From Anaeramoeba flamelloides (Eukaryota; Metamonada; Anaeramoebidae), in contig JANTQA010000023.1 in assembly GCA_027625915.1 (NCBI GenBank), positions 1,984,001 to 2,048,000 on the forward strand: a stretch of DNA of 64,000 nucleotides, given 5' to 3'. The position numbers and the translations under genes were made by a program. The notes below the pieces were generated by a model. That model was given only the letters and a program-made list of their open reading frames with translations. It was not told the DNA's origin and searched no databases. Every line of letters begins with the position of its first letter. Position 1 is the stretch's first letter. This document shows, piece after piece, positions 13,753 through 24,483 of the stretch.

Positions 13753-14640
13753 TTAATTCTTCCCAAGAGACATGTTTAAAAATTTTCTTTTAGTAAAAAC
13801 GATCCACCATTTATCAGCCCTTCCAGATCGGTAAACTCTTTCTGTCAGTCTCTTTCCAACTTCTTCACGTAATTGTGTAAGGTATTGTTTTAATCTTTCT
13901 TTTTCATTTTTGTTTTGGCAGGTTCCATAAAAGGAATTTAATGGGAAACCTCGATCACCTATATTGAAGTGTTGTATGAAAGGAAATTGTTTTTTAATTC
14001 AACAGAGGTAGTTGTTTGAGACGATAAAGAAATGAAAATCCAAATTATTTCTTTGACTTTGAAATACATAAATTTATCTTGACCAACAAAGGATTGTTTT
14101 TTTTTGAATAAATTTTTTTTATTTTTTTATGTTGGTCTCGGTAATAAAGAAGAAAAAATTACAAACCTGGAAGTGAAAAAGGCTTAATTGCAAGTTGGTG
14201 CATAGATGTTAAAGAACCGTCTTTGTTTGTGATTCTGCTCATTTGCTTTAAACATTCTGTGATGTACAGTGTAAGATAAATAATGATCCTATCCCCACCA
14301 CCTTCAACATCATAAGATCTGAAAAAGACATTTGCCCTGTAATAGTAAAGGGCTTCTTCAACAATGTCCATTGTTCCTTCGTCTCCTTCCCACCTTGGTG
14401 ATGGGCCCTTGAAGCTTGTTCTAATTGGAAGAATTGGCACTCGTGCAATTTCTTCTGTTTCAAAATCGTTCCAAATTGAATGGTATGCCTTTTGAAAAAA
14501 GTAAGATAGATTTTGAGTTTTTAGATAATTTAACAATTTTATTTTTTGTGTTATTGTTTTAGAAAAGTTTTTTAGCTTTGGGTTTTAGAGAACTAAAAGA
14601 AGAAAAACTTTGTTGTTCAAAAAAAATTTTGTTTTACCAT
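13753..14640 (-). CDS. ARPC3: Arp2/3 complex subunit 3 (p21-Arc), 3 exons
   Basis: ARPC3 is a structural subunit of the seven-protein Arp2/3 complex that nucleates branched actin filaments. On the minus strand the exons are 14640-14638 (ATG only), 14488-14167 and 13958-13753, giving 176 aa against 178 in human. Recognisable family blocks are AYHS at the N-terminus, VPILPIRTSFKGPSPR, the VEEALYYYRANVFFRSYDVE segment, YLTLYITECL, then in the last exon GDRGFPLNSFYG and the C-terminal KWWIVFTKRKFLNMSL. Intron 1 (149 bp, GTAAAA...AAAG) directly follows the ATG; intron 2 (208 bp, GTTTGT...ATAG) splits the glycine of LPGDRG. The alternative of reading through intron 1 adds an unsupported N-terminus (MLNYLKTQN). 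Product identity is secure. The ATG-only exon is the best of the visible starts because family members begin M(P)AYHS. Confidence 0.95.
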
Positions 14641-15784
14641 TTTAGAAAGTAAAAATTGGAAAAAATGATTTTTAATCTTGATCATATTTCTAATCAATAA
14701 GAAAGTATTCAAATATTATATTTGTGCAACTTATCGCCAACATTAACTCAATTTTTTAAGTCTCTGTAATTTCATCAAGCTAAATTAAATTTATAAAGAA
14801 TAATTTTGAGTTTTGATGTTAGCAACTTGAGAAGATGTGAATGAGTTTGTTAATAACTAATTATTGATATTTCTCATTTTTATGAGTAATTTTCCATTTT
14901 AATCTCATATTTTTTATATAATTCCGATAATTCTTATCTAATAAGATTCTCTTTTAAATGGTAAATTGAAAATACTTTTTTAAATTTCGAGACGATTTAT
15001 TTTCATTTGAAAAGATGAGTGCCAAAATTTAATAATCACTTTTTCGAGAAAAAATCATTTGAACTGAAAAGAGAAACAAAGTATAAATTTACTCTCTAAT
15101 CCTAAACTTTTATTGCAAATTAGTTTAAAAATTCTTTGTTTCACCTTTTAATGAAAAGGGGGAAATCTTTCATCTTTTCTTATATAGTCTGTTCACTTTT
15201 GAATACAGACTCTAAAAAATAAAATAAGGAAGAAAAAAAAACTGTGTTTTGATAGCATGATTCTTGATTAGAAGTCACAAAATTTTTTTTATATGATTAT
15301 TTTTGAGTCGATCAAAAAAAGAAATATAGTCAATTATTATATTGAATCTGTTTTTTATGTGTACTTGATTTTTTTTTTTTGATTACTTTGTACCTTCTTT
15401 TAATTATTTTATTACATCTATGTGCTTTTGTAGTAATTATTCAAAAGCCCTTGGACTTTATTGATTTCTATATTTTTATTCTGGTTGATTTTTGTTTAGG
15501 TATCATTCGACTTTAAAAGATAAAAAAGAATTATTCATAAATAAATCCAAAAAGAGGAAATTAGTAGAATGAAAATAATCAAATAAAAGTTCAATTAGCA
15601 TTTTTGAAAAAAATTCAAAGTATTTAAAATAATAGAAGATTCAAATTAATAATTTATGCTTTTTCGAATAAAACAATACTAAAAATTACAAGCCAAAAAA
15701 TTGGACAATTACAAAACAGATTAAAGAATAAGAGCATGACATATTTCATTAAATTGTGGAATTTTTTTGAGAATTTTACAAATT

Positions 15785-15990
15785 ATTTTAATCTTTTTTT
15801 GGATTTTTGTTTTGTACACATTTCTTTTTTGTTTTTTGCAATGAAATCGGTTTCATGGGTTCTGTAAATCCTATTAGTGGTTGGTATAAGGTTAGAGTTG
15901 GATTTATTGAATAGAAAACACATATGCAATTTAGTTAATGGTATCTAATCATTTAGTGGCTAAATGGATAGTGAAATTATAATAAATTCG
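15785..15990 (-). repeat. Dispersed repeat R, copy 3 (inverted, partial)
   Basis: Read on the minus strand, it carries the CAACTCTAACCTTATACCAA and GATACCATTAACTAAATT blocks found in the copies at 7.9 and 11.3 kb. On the plus strand, 24 open codons before a TAG (ending YKVRVGFIE) look protein-like, which may be chance or a relic of the element's coding past. Confidence 0.45.
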
Positions 15991-16350
15991 ATTATATATT
16001 TTTTTTTGTTTGGCTTGTTTCATCATGTTGGTTCCACCAGATTAACATTTTTCAAAAGTTTTATTTTTTTCTTTTTATTGGTACTAAAATTGTTACAGAA
16101 ATAAAAACAGTAATCGAGATAACTTGAATATGATTTAATATGAGGCATTCAAAAAATACAATAAATTGAGATTTTTTTACATATTTTTGATTTTGGGTAT
16201 GTCCAAAATTTTAGAATGAGATTTTATAGATTATCACTTTTAATTTATTGGAGTTCAAGTGACAGAGATTATGTGTGTAATTGTTGCAAGAATAATTTTT
16301 TCATATACACTTCATTTCAAAAATTGTGACATACAAGTAATCAGAAATTG

Positions 16351-16374
16351 ATATATATATATATATATATATAT
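16351..16374. repeat. (AT)n microsatellite
   Basis: An uninterrupted run of about 24 bases of alternating A and T. Similar tracts occur at 27236-27259, 32921-32943, 45270-45302 and 52696-52729; the last two touch or nearly touch TA-flanked elements. Confidence 0.95.
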
Positions 16375-16951
16375 GGATGTATATATGTAAACTCCATTTC
16401 ACTCAAAGTGCCCAGCCAAAAACGAAAAAGTCACTTTATTTTTAAAACTCAATCAAACTTAGATTGTTTAGAACCACAAAAAATAATAAATTTCGTATTA
16501 GAGGCGATAATCATTAAATAAAAGCCTGAACAAACCATAAATTTCAAAAAAAAAAAAAATGTTAAAAAAATTTTTGGTCCCTTTTCATTGGAACATTAGT
16601 GCAAATTTCTCAATTTCTTTAGGAAATTAAAATTGTTGAAAATAATATTTTTTACTTGTAAATGTATGAATTTTTATAAGAATGTGCAAATACTAACTTT
16701 TATTAATAATAATTTGGGGTATCAAACATTTTTTTTTTTAAAATTTAATGTTAAAAAAACGAAAAGAAGAAATAAAAAACCAAAAAAAAAATACAAAAAA
16801 TAAAAATTTTCAAAAAATGAGAAAAAATAATTTTGATCTAAAAATTTAAAATTGAGTTTTGGGAGAATAATGAATTAAACTTATAGAATGTGTTCTATTT
16901 CTTCAATAAAACTATTCCCCTTTGAATAAAAAAGAGTTTATATATGACTTA

Positions 16952-17459
16952 GAATCCGGTGATAATGTACTCTTTACCCAAATCTTAAAATCGATTCTTT
17001 ATCAAAAAATAGCAATATTTAGGAGAGCTAAGTTGTTTGTTTAAATGATTGGGAAGATCAAGTTAATAGAACCAGAAAGAAGGTAAAGATAAAAAATGTT
17101 TTCATTGATCAAGTTTACCACCCACTACAAAAATAAATTTTATTCACCATTTCTCATTTTATTTTTTTTTAGACTCATATTTCGCGTGAGTACAGAGAGG
17201 GTTGCACACACCCAATGATAAACAAAAAAGTGGGTGTTCTCATCTTTCAAGAACTGTAAATGTAACCTAAAATTTCATAATCCATTTTTAGAAAAATAAA
17301 AGTCCTCTAGTCAACCCGAAATACATAAAGTATTACAACTTCAAGACTCATTATTTCTTCATTGTCATTTAAAAAGAACCAATAGATACCTTTTACTTCT
17401 TGAATTGTTTTATTTATTGCTAAAACAATAGCTAATTTTAGTACATTATCACCGGATTC
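16952..17459. mobile_element. Non-autonomous TIR element, 508 bp
   Basis: The ends are a perfect 20-bp inverted repeat, GAATCCGGTGATAATGTACT. The 3-bp flanks (TTA left, AAA right) do not match, so no target duplication is evident. The GAATC start matches that of the two-copy family at 47.9 and 58.0 kb, which has 3-bp duplications; a shared superfamily is possible. The interior includes a less AT-rich stretch near 17175-17235 with a local GGGTTGCACACACCC palindrome-like motif and no open frame of note. Confidence 0.75.
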
Positions 17460-17744
17460 AAATCACATTTTAAAATTTTTTTTGAAATTTATTTCGTTAA
17501 TTTTCAAAAACAAGTCCCATTCCATCCATTCCTCATCAAATTATAAAACTTTTGTTTTAAAACTGATCAGCTTGCTATTTTTTTTACGAGAAAAAAAATT
17601 ACAGATTGCAAAGTTGGTATTTTTGAAAAAAATATGTTTGAAAAACGTAAAGCACTTCATTTAAAAATTGAAGGAATGCTTTATTGAACAAAATACCCAA
17701 AAGAAAAAAATAATAAAATAGTACTGACATTGTAACGTAAGACA

Positions 17745-17968
17745 TACTATTAGTTGCAAAATAAATAAAACAAAATTTTCATTCAGCTTTCCAAAAAAAA
17801 AGTAAAATCATTATAAATTTCAATTTTTTAATTCTTAAAATCAGATTAAATTATTCATTTCCTTGACAGAATTAGAGGCCTTTGGTGACTTATTTTTATT
17901 TTTGGCAATGTGATTATTTTGGAAAGCTGAATGAAAATTTTATTCTAATTATTTTACAATTAACAGTA
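17745..17968. mobile_element. MITE family 3 copy a (TA-flanked, about 40-bp TIRs)
   Basis: The TIR begins CTATTAGTTGCAAAATAAAT on the left and reads CTGTTAATTGTAAAATAATT from the right, both leading into ACAAAATTTTCATTCAGC or a near match and then TTTCCA. It is flanked by TA on both sides, and the right flank continues as (TA)n. Copies are at 44511-44743 and 56309-56539. Confidence 0.85.
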
Positions 17969-17984
17969 TATATATATATATATA

Positions 17985-18310
17985 TCCGTTAGTATTAAAG
18001 AACAGCTAATAATTATATCTGATTTATAATTAACTTTTAAATCATTTTAAATATATAAAAACCTGATATTTTAAACATTAAAAAATAACAATAAAGCCAA
18101 AAACTAAAGAAAAATGAGTCACAATTTTTGAAATGAGTATTACAGTTTTTTTATTACTGAAATTTCACTGAAAAAAAAGTTGAACAACAAGATTTTTTTA
18201 TAAATAATTAAATTCATTTGAAAAGACATTCCATAGTCTCAATTTTGTTAGTTATTATTTGTCTTTTCGAAGATCTTTTTTTTTCCGTATAATCTTTTAC
18301 AAAAGAAAAA
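17985..18310 (+). repeat. Dispersed repeat D, copy a
   Basis: It shares a long ordered block with 27.62-28.18 kb and 31.42-31.98 kb: a GATTTATAATT-like part, then GTCACAATTTTTGAAATGAG, TTTTTTATTACTGAA.TTTCACTG, a GTTGAACAACAAGATTTTTT stretch and TATTTGTCTTTTCGAAGAT. Divergence is moderate. No coding frame is conserved between copies. Confidence 0.8.
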
Positions 18311-19369
18311 CAAAAGAAATAGAAAAGAGATCTTTTTCAAAAAACAAAGAAACAATTAACTTTTTGAACTATTAAAATTGTTACGAAACTGAAGATCAAG
18401 CAGCTAAGAAAAAAAAAATACTAACCTCAACAGAACACAAGATAATATTTTTTCATTCTTCAGGGTATGTAAACCTTAAAAGTATTTGTAATAATGGTCA
18501 AAAAATTTTAACATAATTTTCTTTTTTCTTTTTCAAAGAGATCACAAATTTAAATTTACTTATTTGAAAACTCTCTTTTAAAAAAAGATCAATATGGAAA
18601 AGGAATTAAAAACTGATCTCTATTTTGTAAGTAAATGGTAATAATTTCTTTCGACTAAAAAAAGATCAAAGAACTCGATACATTTTCATAATTCATACAG
18701 CTCAATTGAAAGTAACACAAAAACTATTCAATTTTTTACTTAAATAATTTATAGTCATCTGTTTACACAAGAAAACACTATCCTTGACCAATCATAAAGA
18801 GCTTTATTTGTGAGTGTAAAAGTGAATTAGTTTTGGAAATTCCATGTTCACAGTTCTTTTTTTATAAGATGTAACATATTTTCAGATCTATAACAGAATT
18901 TTCCAAGAGGTTTATTAGAAACCCAAAAGGTAAATCTGAAATGAAGGTGTTTCTTCAAGAACCATTAGTGAATTATCCGAAATAGAATCTGTTCAATATT
19001 TGCTTTTTTTTGAATTTTAAAGATTCTCTGAAGACTCCAACACAGCTTAGTTTTTTTTTAATCACAATTCCAAACACTAAATTTTAATTTACATTGATTA
19101 CAAATGATGCAAATTCGAAAATGATTTAATAGAGAACCATTAAACTATTCAGTGTTATTTGTCTTTCCTTACTTTTTGATTACGAATCGTGAAAAACTTT
19201 AATGTCAAAAGATAATCTTGGTTGCAATAAACTGATCATCAAAGTGGGATGAGTTTTGTGTTTACATTCGTCATTCTATTCATTTTAAAATCTATTTTGC
19301 TAAAAGTAGAATTCATTTTTTATAAATCCTCTTTAATTTAAGTTTTTATAACAATACTATTTCTTTTTT

Positions 19370-19371
<2 letters not shown>

Positions 19372-19449
<78 letters not shown>
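19372..19449. repeat. Long T run joined to a (GT)n microsatellite
   Basis: About 34 T residues run directly into about 22 GT dinucleotides and then T again. This compound simple repeat is the only GT microsatellite in the window. Confidence 0.95.
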
Positions 19450-19452
<3 letters not shown>

Positions 19453-19700
19453 TTCTTTATTTTTTTACTTTATTTTTTTACTCCTTTATTTTCAAGAAAT
19501 GAAAAAAGTTAAAAACACAAAAGAAATTTTTAAGTTTAGTTATGTGATGAAGAAAAATAGGGACATATGACAATTCTTAGTCAGGATTTGAAAATTAGGT
19601 CTTTTAAAAAAAAAAGATTCTGATAACTAAAAACTTAAAATTTCTTTTTTTTTTTCCTTTTTTTTCTACTTTTTATGCATTATTTTGGTTTAAATAACAT

Positions 19701-19890
19701 TTAATCCAATAAACCTTCAAGTTCAATTTCCTCGCTTTCGTTTACATTTAAAGATCTTTTTGATTTTGATCCTTTTAGGATACGATCATAAACTGCTATT
19801 AAAGACAGTAAAACCCTAAGATATAAAATCTACAAGACGATGAGATATTTCAGAGATTAGAAATATTTTTACCTTTATAAAACTTTTTAA
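19701..19890 (-). CDS. Orphan C-terminal exon(s), product unknown
   Basis: On the minus strand an exon at 19829-19701 follows a TTGTAG acceptor and encodes 42 codons plus TAA (YLRVLLSLIAVYDRI, then a GSKSKRSL stretch and an acidic end ESEEIELEGLLD). An upstream 18-nt piece at 19890-19873 (LKSFIK), bounded by AAAG and GTAAAA, would join in frame. Codon use is clearly more protein-like than in the surroundings. A 381-bp TIR element lies just upstream and I could not find earlier exons, so this is either the 3' end of a gene I cannot trace or a fragment left after the insertion. Product not recognised. Confidence 0.35.
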
Positions 19891-19899
19891 CTTTTGTGT

Positions 19900-20280
19900 A
19901 AAAAAAGTGAAACAAGGTTTTTAATTGGGAACATTACTGAAAATTCACAGTAAGATCAATGAAAAAAAGAATAAATAAATAAATAAAGACAAAATGAAGT
20001 GTTCGCCACAATAACAGTTTTTTAAATACTATCATTTGGTATGGGCTTTTCTTTGGTTGATCAATTATCAAAAATTTGTTGAAAAAATTGACTATTTTTG
20101 AGATCTCCAAAACCACACCAACAATTTCGATAAATCAAGTAGATTAAAATTGTATTTGTTGGGTTGATTGAAAATAATATGATGGGTTTTGATTTGAAGT
20201 TAATTGGTTTCTTCTCGTTTTGATTTTACTTTTCATTTTCAGTAAGGTTCCCAATTAAAAACTGTGTTTCACTTTTTTTC
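19900..20280. mobile_element. TIR element, about 381 bp
   Basis: The left arm AAAAAAGTGAAACAAGG followed by TTTTTAATTGGGAACATTAC has its reverse complement at the right end (TTACTGAAAATGAAAAG region, then AACACAG). The arms are about 45 bp with few mismatches. The interior is AT-rich; a 60-codon open frame on the minus strand is not protein-like. Confidence 0.75.
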
Positions 20281-21012
20281 CAAAACGGTAAGTTCAATTT
20301 AAGACACAAGAAATTATTGTTTAAAGTTCTTCATACCTAAGGAGTGACCTTATTTCTCAAAATGTAAATACTAAAGTTTAACAGTTTTGGTTTAAAAATC
20401 AAAAAAAGAAATCTTGATCAAATTCTAAACTTTAAAATTTGAGAAAAAGCTTAAAAGAATCTAGAAAACTGGATTTTTCCATACTATTTTATAAAATATC
20501 TGCAAAAATAATTTTTAATCAAAGATTTCTTTTTAACCAATATTATTTATTTTAAGTGAAGTAGTTAAAAAGTTGAAAATAAGGAAATTTTTGATTTTTT
20601 TTTTATTAAAAAACTTGTTTTGCAATAGTTATTAACATAGAAAATGTAATTTTAAGTCTCTACCAAATTGAAAACTTTTTAAATTTCAAAAATTCCATAA
20701 AATAAATTTTATTGATAAATTGAAAATATAAGTTACTTCAAAAAAAGTAGGGTAAATTTTTTGTAAAATATATTTAATAAGTCCAATATTCAAAAAAGGA
20801 TTTAAATATACAAAATCATTAAATATCATTGATGAATTCTTGGTAATAATTCAATTTATTTCTTAGTATTTTATTGCATAAATAAAATATATTAAATTTT
20901 TTGATCTCAATTTTATATGATATTTTTTAGATATGAAAATTGGTGTTTATTAGCATCATTCGATTAAAAAAATTGTTTTCATAACTTGTATAATCTCAAA
21001 AAAACTTAAAAT

Positions 21013-21815
21013 TACAGTCAAACTAAAGCTACCGTGAAATTTTATCAATATCAAATTCTGATGTTCATATAAATTTTTAAAAAGTTCAATCTGGGAATAA
21101 TAAAGCTCATATTGAAAAGAAAATTCCTAAATGATTTAATATTCAGGAATTTTTTCTGATTTTCAAAAAATAAATTTTCAGAACGCAAAATGACTCTAAA
21201 TATCAAAAATTCATTAAGAAACAACATAAAGTATCCGCTAAAAAATGAATTTATTTTTCAATCACATTAGGAGAATATTTTTCATCTCAACTCATTTATG
21301 AAAAAATATTTTCAATATAAGCTTTCTGATTCTTGTATTCTAACAGCTGTTCCAAGGCTACCGTGAATTTTTATATGAATCAAATTTTGATGCTGATATA
21401 GATTTTTAAAAAGTTGGATATGAGAATAATAAAGAACATATTAAAAAAAAATTTTCACAAATCAACTTATTTCAAAGATTTTCTTGTGGTAAGATCAAAA
21501 ATATTTTCGGTATTTCAAGAGAAACTTTTAAGTGGCATCTTAACAGATTTTCCAGGTTTGAAGCAATTTAGGGATCTGAAAATTAATTTTTCTTGTATCA
21601 GAAAAAATTCTTGAATATCGGCTCATTTAGGAAATTTTTTTTCAATATGAGCTTTATTATTCTCATATCCAACTTTTTAAAAATCTATATCAGCATCAAA
21701 ATTTGATTCATATAAAAATTCACGGTAACCTTGGAAAGACTGTAGATTTAAAAATTTATATCAACATCAATTTTTGATATTGATAAAATTTCACGGTAGC
21801 TTTGGAACAGCTGTA
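21013..21815. mobile_element. Tc1/mariner-like TIR element, family 2 outer copy
   Basis: Ends are TACAGTCAAACTAAAGCTAC on the left and, reverse-complemented, TACAGCTGTTCCAAAGCTAC on the right, continuing through CGTGAAATTTTATCAATATC for about 70 bp in each arm. Both ends sit on TA. The element is interrupted by a complete relative at 21341-21744. Confidence 0.8.
21341..21744. mobile_element. Family 2 inner copy, nested insertion
   Basis: TIRs of about 100 bp run from TAACAGCTGTTCCAAGGCTA through GATGCTGATATAGA and a block reading AAGTTGGATATGAGAATAAT, mirrored at the right end. The open frame at 21414-21614 (66 codons) arises from the left arm and interior and is not a recognisable transposase. 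Confidence 0.85.
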
Positions 21816-22063
21816 ATTAAAAACATACAACTGAATTTTATTATTATAAAAATCATTTGTACCTTTCCATATTTCCGGTTTTTTATTGAAATTGGTTATA
21901 CATTGCTTTAACCAAAAAAATTATTTTTTTTTTTTCATTTTTTGGGAATATTTCAATGAACACATTTTGTATAAAATACATTAGCCAGTTGGTTCAATTT
22001 GGTATAAATATAAAACTTAATTTGGTATTGTCAATTAATGAATACCATCAATAAAAAAAATAT

Positions 22064-24000
22064 CATTCTATGTTTTATAGACAAATAAATAAATTATTGA
22101 GGAACAATTAACTATAATAATTGGGATATTAATTAAATATTCTAAATTTATATATTTTAACCCAGTCTGCTGATGTAAAAATCGAAAAATATCCCAAATC
22201 TTATAAAAATAAAAGAATGTATGGCAAAAATTGAAAATCTAAAGTAAGTTCCACTTTTAATACAAAAACTTTCAACCAAATTTAAGGTACAAAAATAATC
22301 TCAAATTAAGGAACAAAATTCAAATTATTTGTGTGAAAAAAAATTCCAAACAAAGTATACTTTAATTTGAGATTTTTTATACCTTAAATTTAGTGGAAAT
22401 TTGTTTCTTAAAAGTGAGAATGAATGTTATTTATTGTGGGTATTACTTAGATAAATTTCAAGAATGATTAAAAAAACATAGAAACTAAATTTCAAAAACA
22501 GGAGTAGATTTTTTCATCAGGAAAAAATTTGTTAAATTGTTTTTTTTTTTTTTTTTGAAAAATAATGTAATTTAATAAATGTTAGAGATAAAAACCAAAA
22601 TAGAATAATAAATGAAAATATAGTGTAATTATTTTATTTTTTGTTTGACAATTGAAAAAATAAAAATATAATAAAAAAAACTTTCCAACTAATTTTGAAA
22701 TTCGACCTACTTTAACGATTAGATTTTGTTTTTTTTTTACATTTATCTATAATACAAGTTTTATTTACTTTTGATCTTTCCTTTTAATATTTTTTTCAAA
22801 ATTTAAATTTGAATTTGGTAACTTTGATGAAAACTTTTTTTTGAACTAAAATGGGATATGACGAAATTGATATAAATTCGATAATAATCAAACACAATTT
22901 CCCAATTCAAAGATTTTAAAATACTTTAAATTAAAAAAAAATGATTCTTATTTCAAAATTTAATATCAAAATCAATTTACATTTTCCAGTCATCTTCTCT
23001 CTTAACTATCAAACTTCCTGGAAACCCCAAATAGTCCAAAATCAGGATATTCCATTTTTCTGATCTATTGAAAATATTAGTAAAAAGTTAAAAATATTTC
23101 CCCTTTTTACAGATAAATATATGAATTATTTAGTAGCCCACTAAGTTTTCGATATGATATGTTGATTAAATATTCTAAATCTAAAACAATTTAAAGGTAT
23201 GGTTGATGGAGAATTTTAATAAAAGCCCATATTTGTAAAAATTATTTGAGAACATGAATGAAATTGAAAATCTAAATTCGATTTGGTTCTCATTAAGATA
23301 AATTGGAAATTTATTATAAAACATCTACTCTGATATTTGTTATATTTTTATCCCCATTTACAAAATATGAGTTTTATTTGCTTTAGATCTTTCCTTTTAA
23401 TAATTTTTTCAAAATTTGCATATTCTATTGGTAACTTTGATACTGAAATTTTTTGCACTAAAAAAGTATATGTTTAATTTCATGTAAATTCAAAATACCC
23501 AAAAAACTTTCTCAAATTTAAATCAATTCAAATATTTTAAAAAGATAAAAATGATTCTGATTTCATATTTAATTGCAATAGTAGAATTTCAATTTCATTC
23601 ATGTTCTCAAATAATTTTTACAAATATGGGCTTTTATTAAAATTCTCCATCAACCATACCTTTAAATTGTTTTAGATTTAGAATATTTAATCAACATATC
23701 ATATCGAAAACTTAGTGGGCTACTAAATAATTCATATATTTATCTGTAAAAAGGGGAAATATTTTTAACTTTTTCTTAATATTTTCAATAGATCAGAAAA
23801 ATGGAATATCCTGATTTTGGACTATTTGTGGTTTTCAAGTAGTTTGACAGTAATTATTCATATTTGTGCTTTTTTTTCATTTTGACATCAACCAATTAGG
23901 TTAAAATATGTAAATTTAAAATATTTAATTAATATCCCAATTATTATAGTTAATAATTCGTGAACAATTTATCTATTTATCTTTAAAATATAGAATTATT
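22064..24000. repeat. Palindromic and direct repeat complex
   Basis: Blocks in order: A (about 22064-22170), B (22740-22985), C (about 23000-23270), B' (23345-23590, direct copy of B), C' (23590-23860, inverted copy of C), A' (23880-24000, inverted copy of A). C and C' share long stretches such as TTTAGTAGCCCACTAAG and GGTATGGTTGATGGAGAA and could form a stem of about 265 bp around a 320-bp loop. A and A' share AACTATAATAATTGGGAT. A family 1 MITE interrupts the A-to-B interval. Confidence 0.8.
22243..22426. mobile_element. Foldback MITE, family 1 copy d
   Basis: It starts AGTAAGTTCCACTTTTAA, has inverted arms with AATCTCAAATTAAGG, and ends TTCTTAAAAGTGAGAATGA. It has inserted into the left part of the palindromic complex. 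Confidence 0.8.
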
Positions 24001-24483
24001 TTTTTTAAAATTTTGACTTAAATTTTCAATTGATCAAAAAAATTAATTTTATGGAATTTTTGAAATTTAAAGAGTTTTCAATTTGTTAGATCCTTAAAAT
24101 TCTATTTTCTTTGTTAACAACTCTTCTGAAACAACTTTTTTAAAATAAAAATTAATTTCCAAGATTTCTTAATCTTATTGCTCATGCAGTCACACTTTTC
24201 AAACAAATTATTGGACAATCTATCAACCAATTTTTACCTTATAATTGTAATCCATTCTCAAGCACTAAGAGTAACAATACCCTCATAGATCACAAATTGT
24301 TCTTGGAGAATAATTTTAAAAAATAAAAAACATTTCATTTTTTGAAGTTATTAAACAAAATTTAATACACAATATTTTTCTCTTAAAAATATAAGTAAAC
24401 AAAAAGACATTTGATTTTTCGCCTCTTTCTAATTTAAAAATTTTTAATAAATCCCTTTTTGTTTCGAAATCTAAAAAATAAAA

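Larger units (their letters stand above)
14641..19700. other. Gene-free repeat-bearing region
   Basis: No gene was recognised. It contains inverted repeat R copy 3 (about 15785-15990), an (AT)n tract at 16351-16374, a 508-bp TIR element at 16952-17459, a TA-flanked MITE at 17745-17968, a large dispersed repeat at about 17985-18310, and a T-run plus (GT)n microsatellite at 19372-19449. The rest is AT-rich sequence without structure that I can name. Confidence 0.55.
20281..24483. other. Gene-free, heavily repeat-built region
   Basis: No gene was seen. Apart from the listed nested element (21013-21815), the MITE at 22243-22426 and the palindromic complex (22064-24000), the sequence is AT-rich. 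The last 480 bases before the zinc-knuckle gene hold nothing recognisable. Confidence 0.55.
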
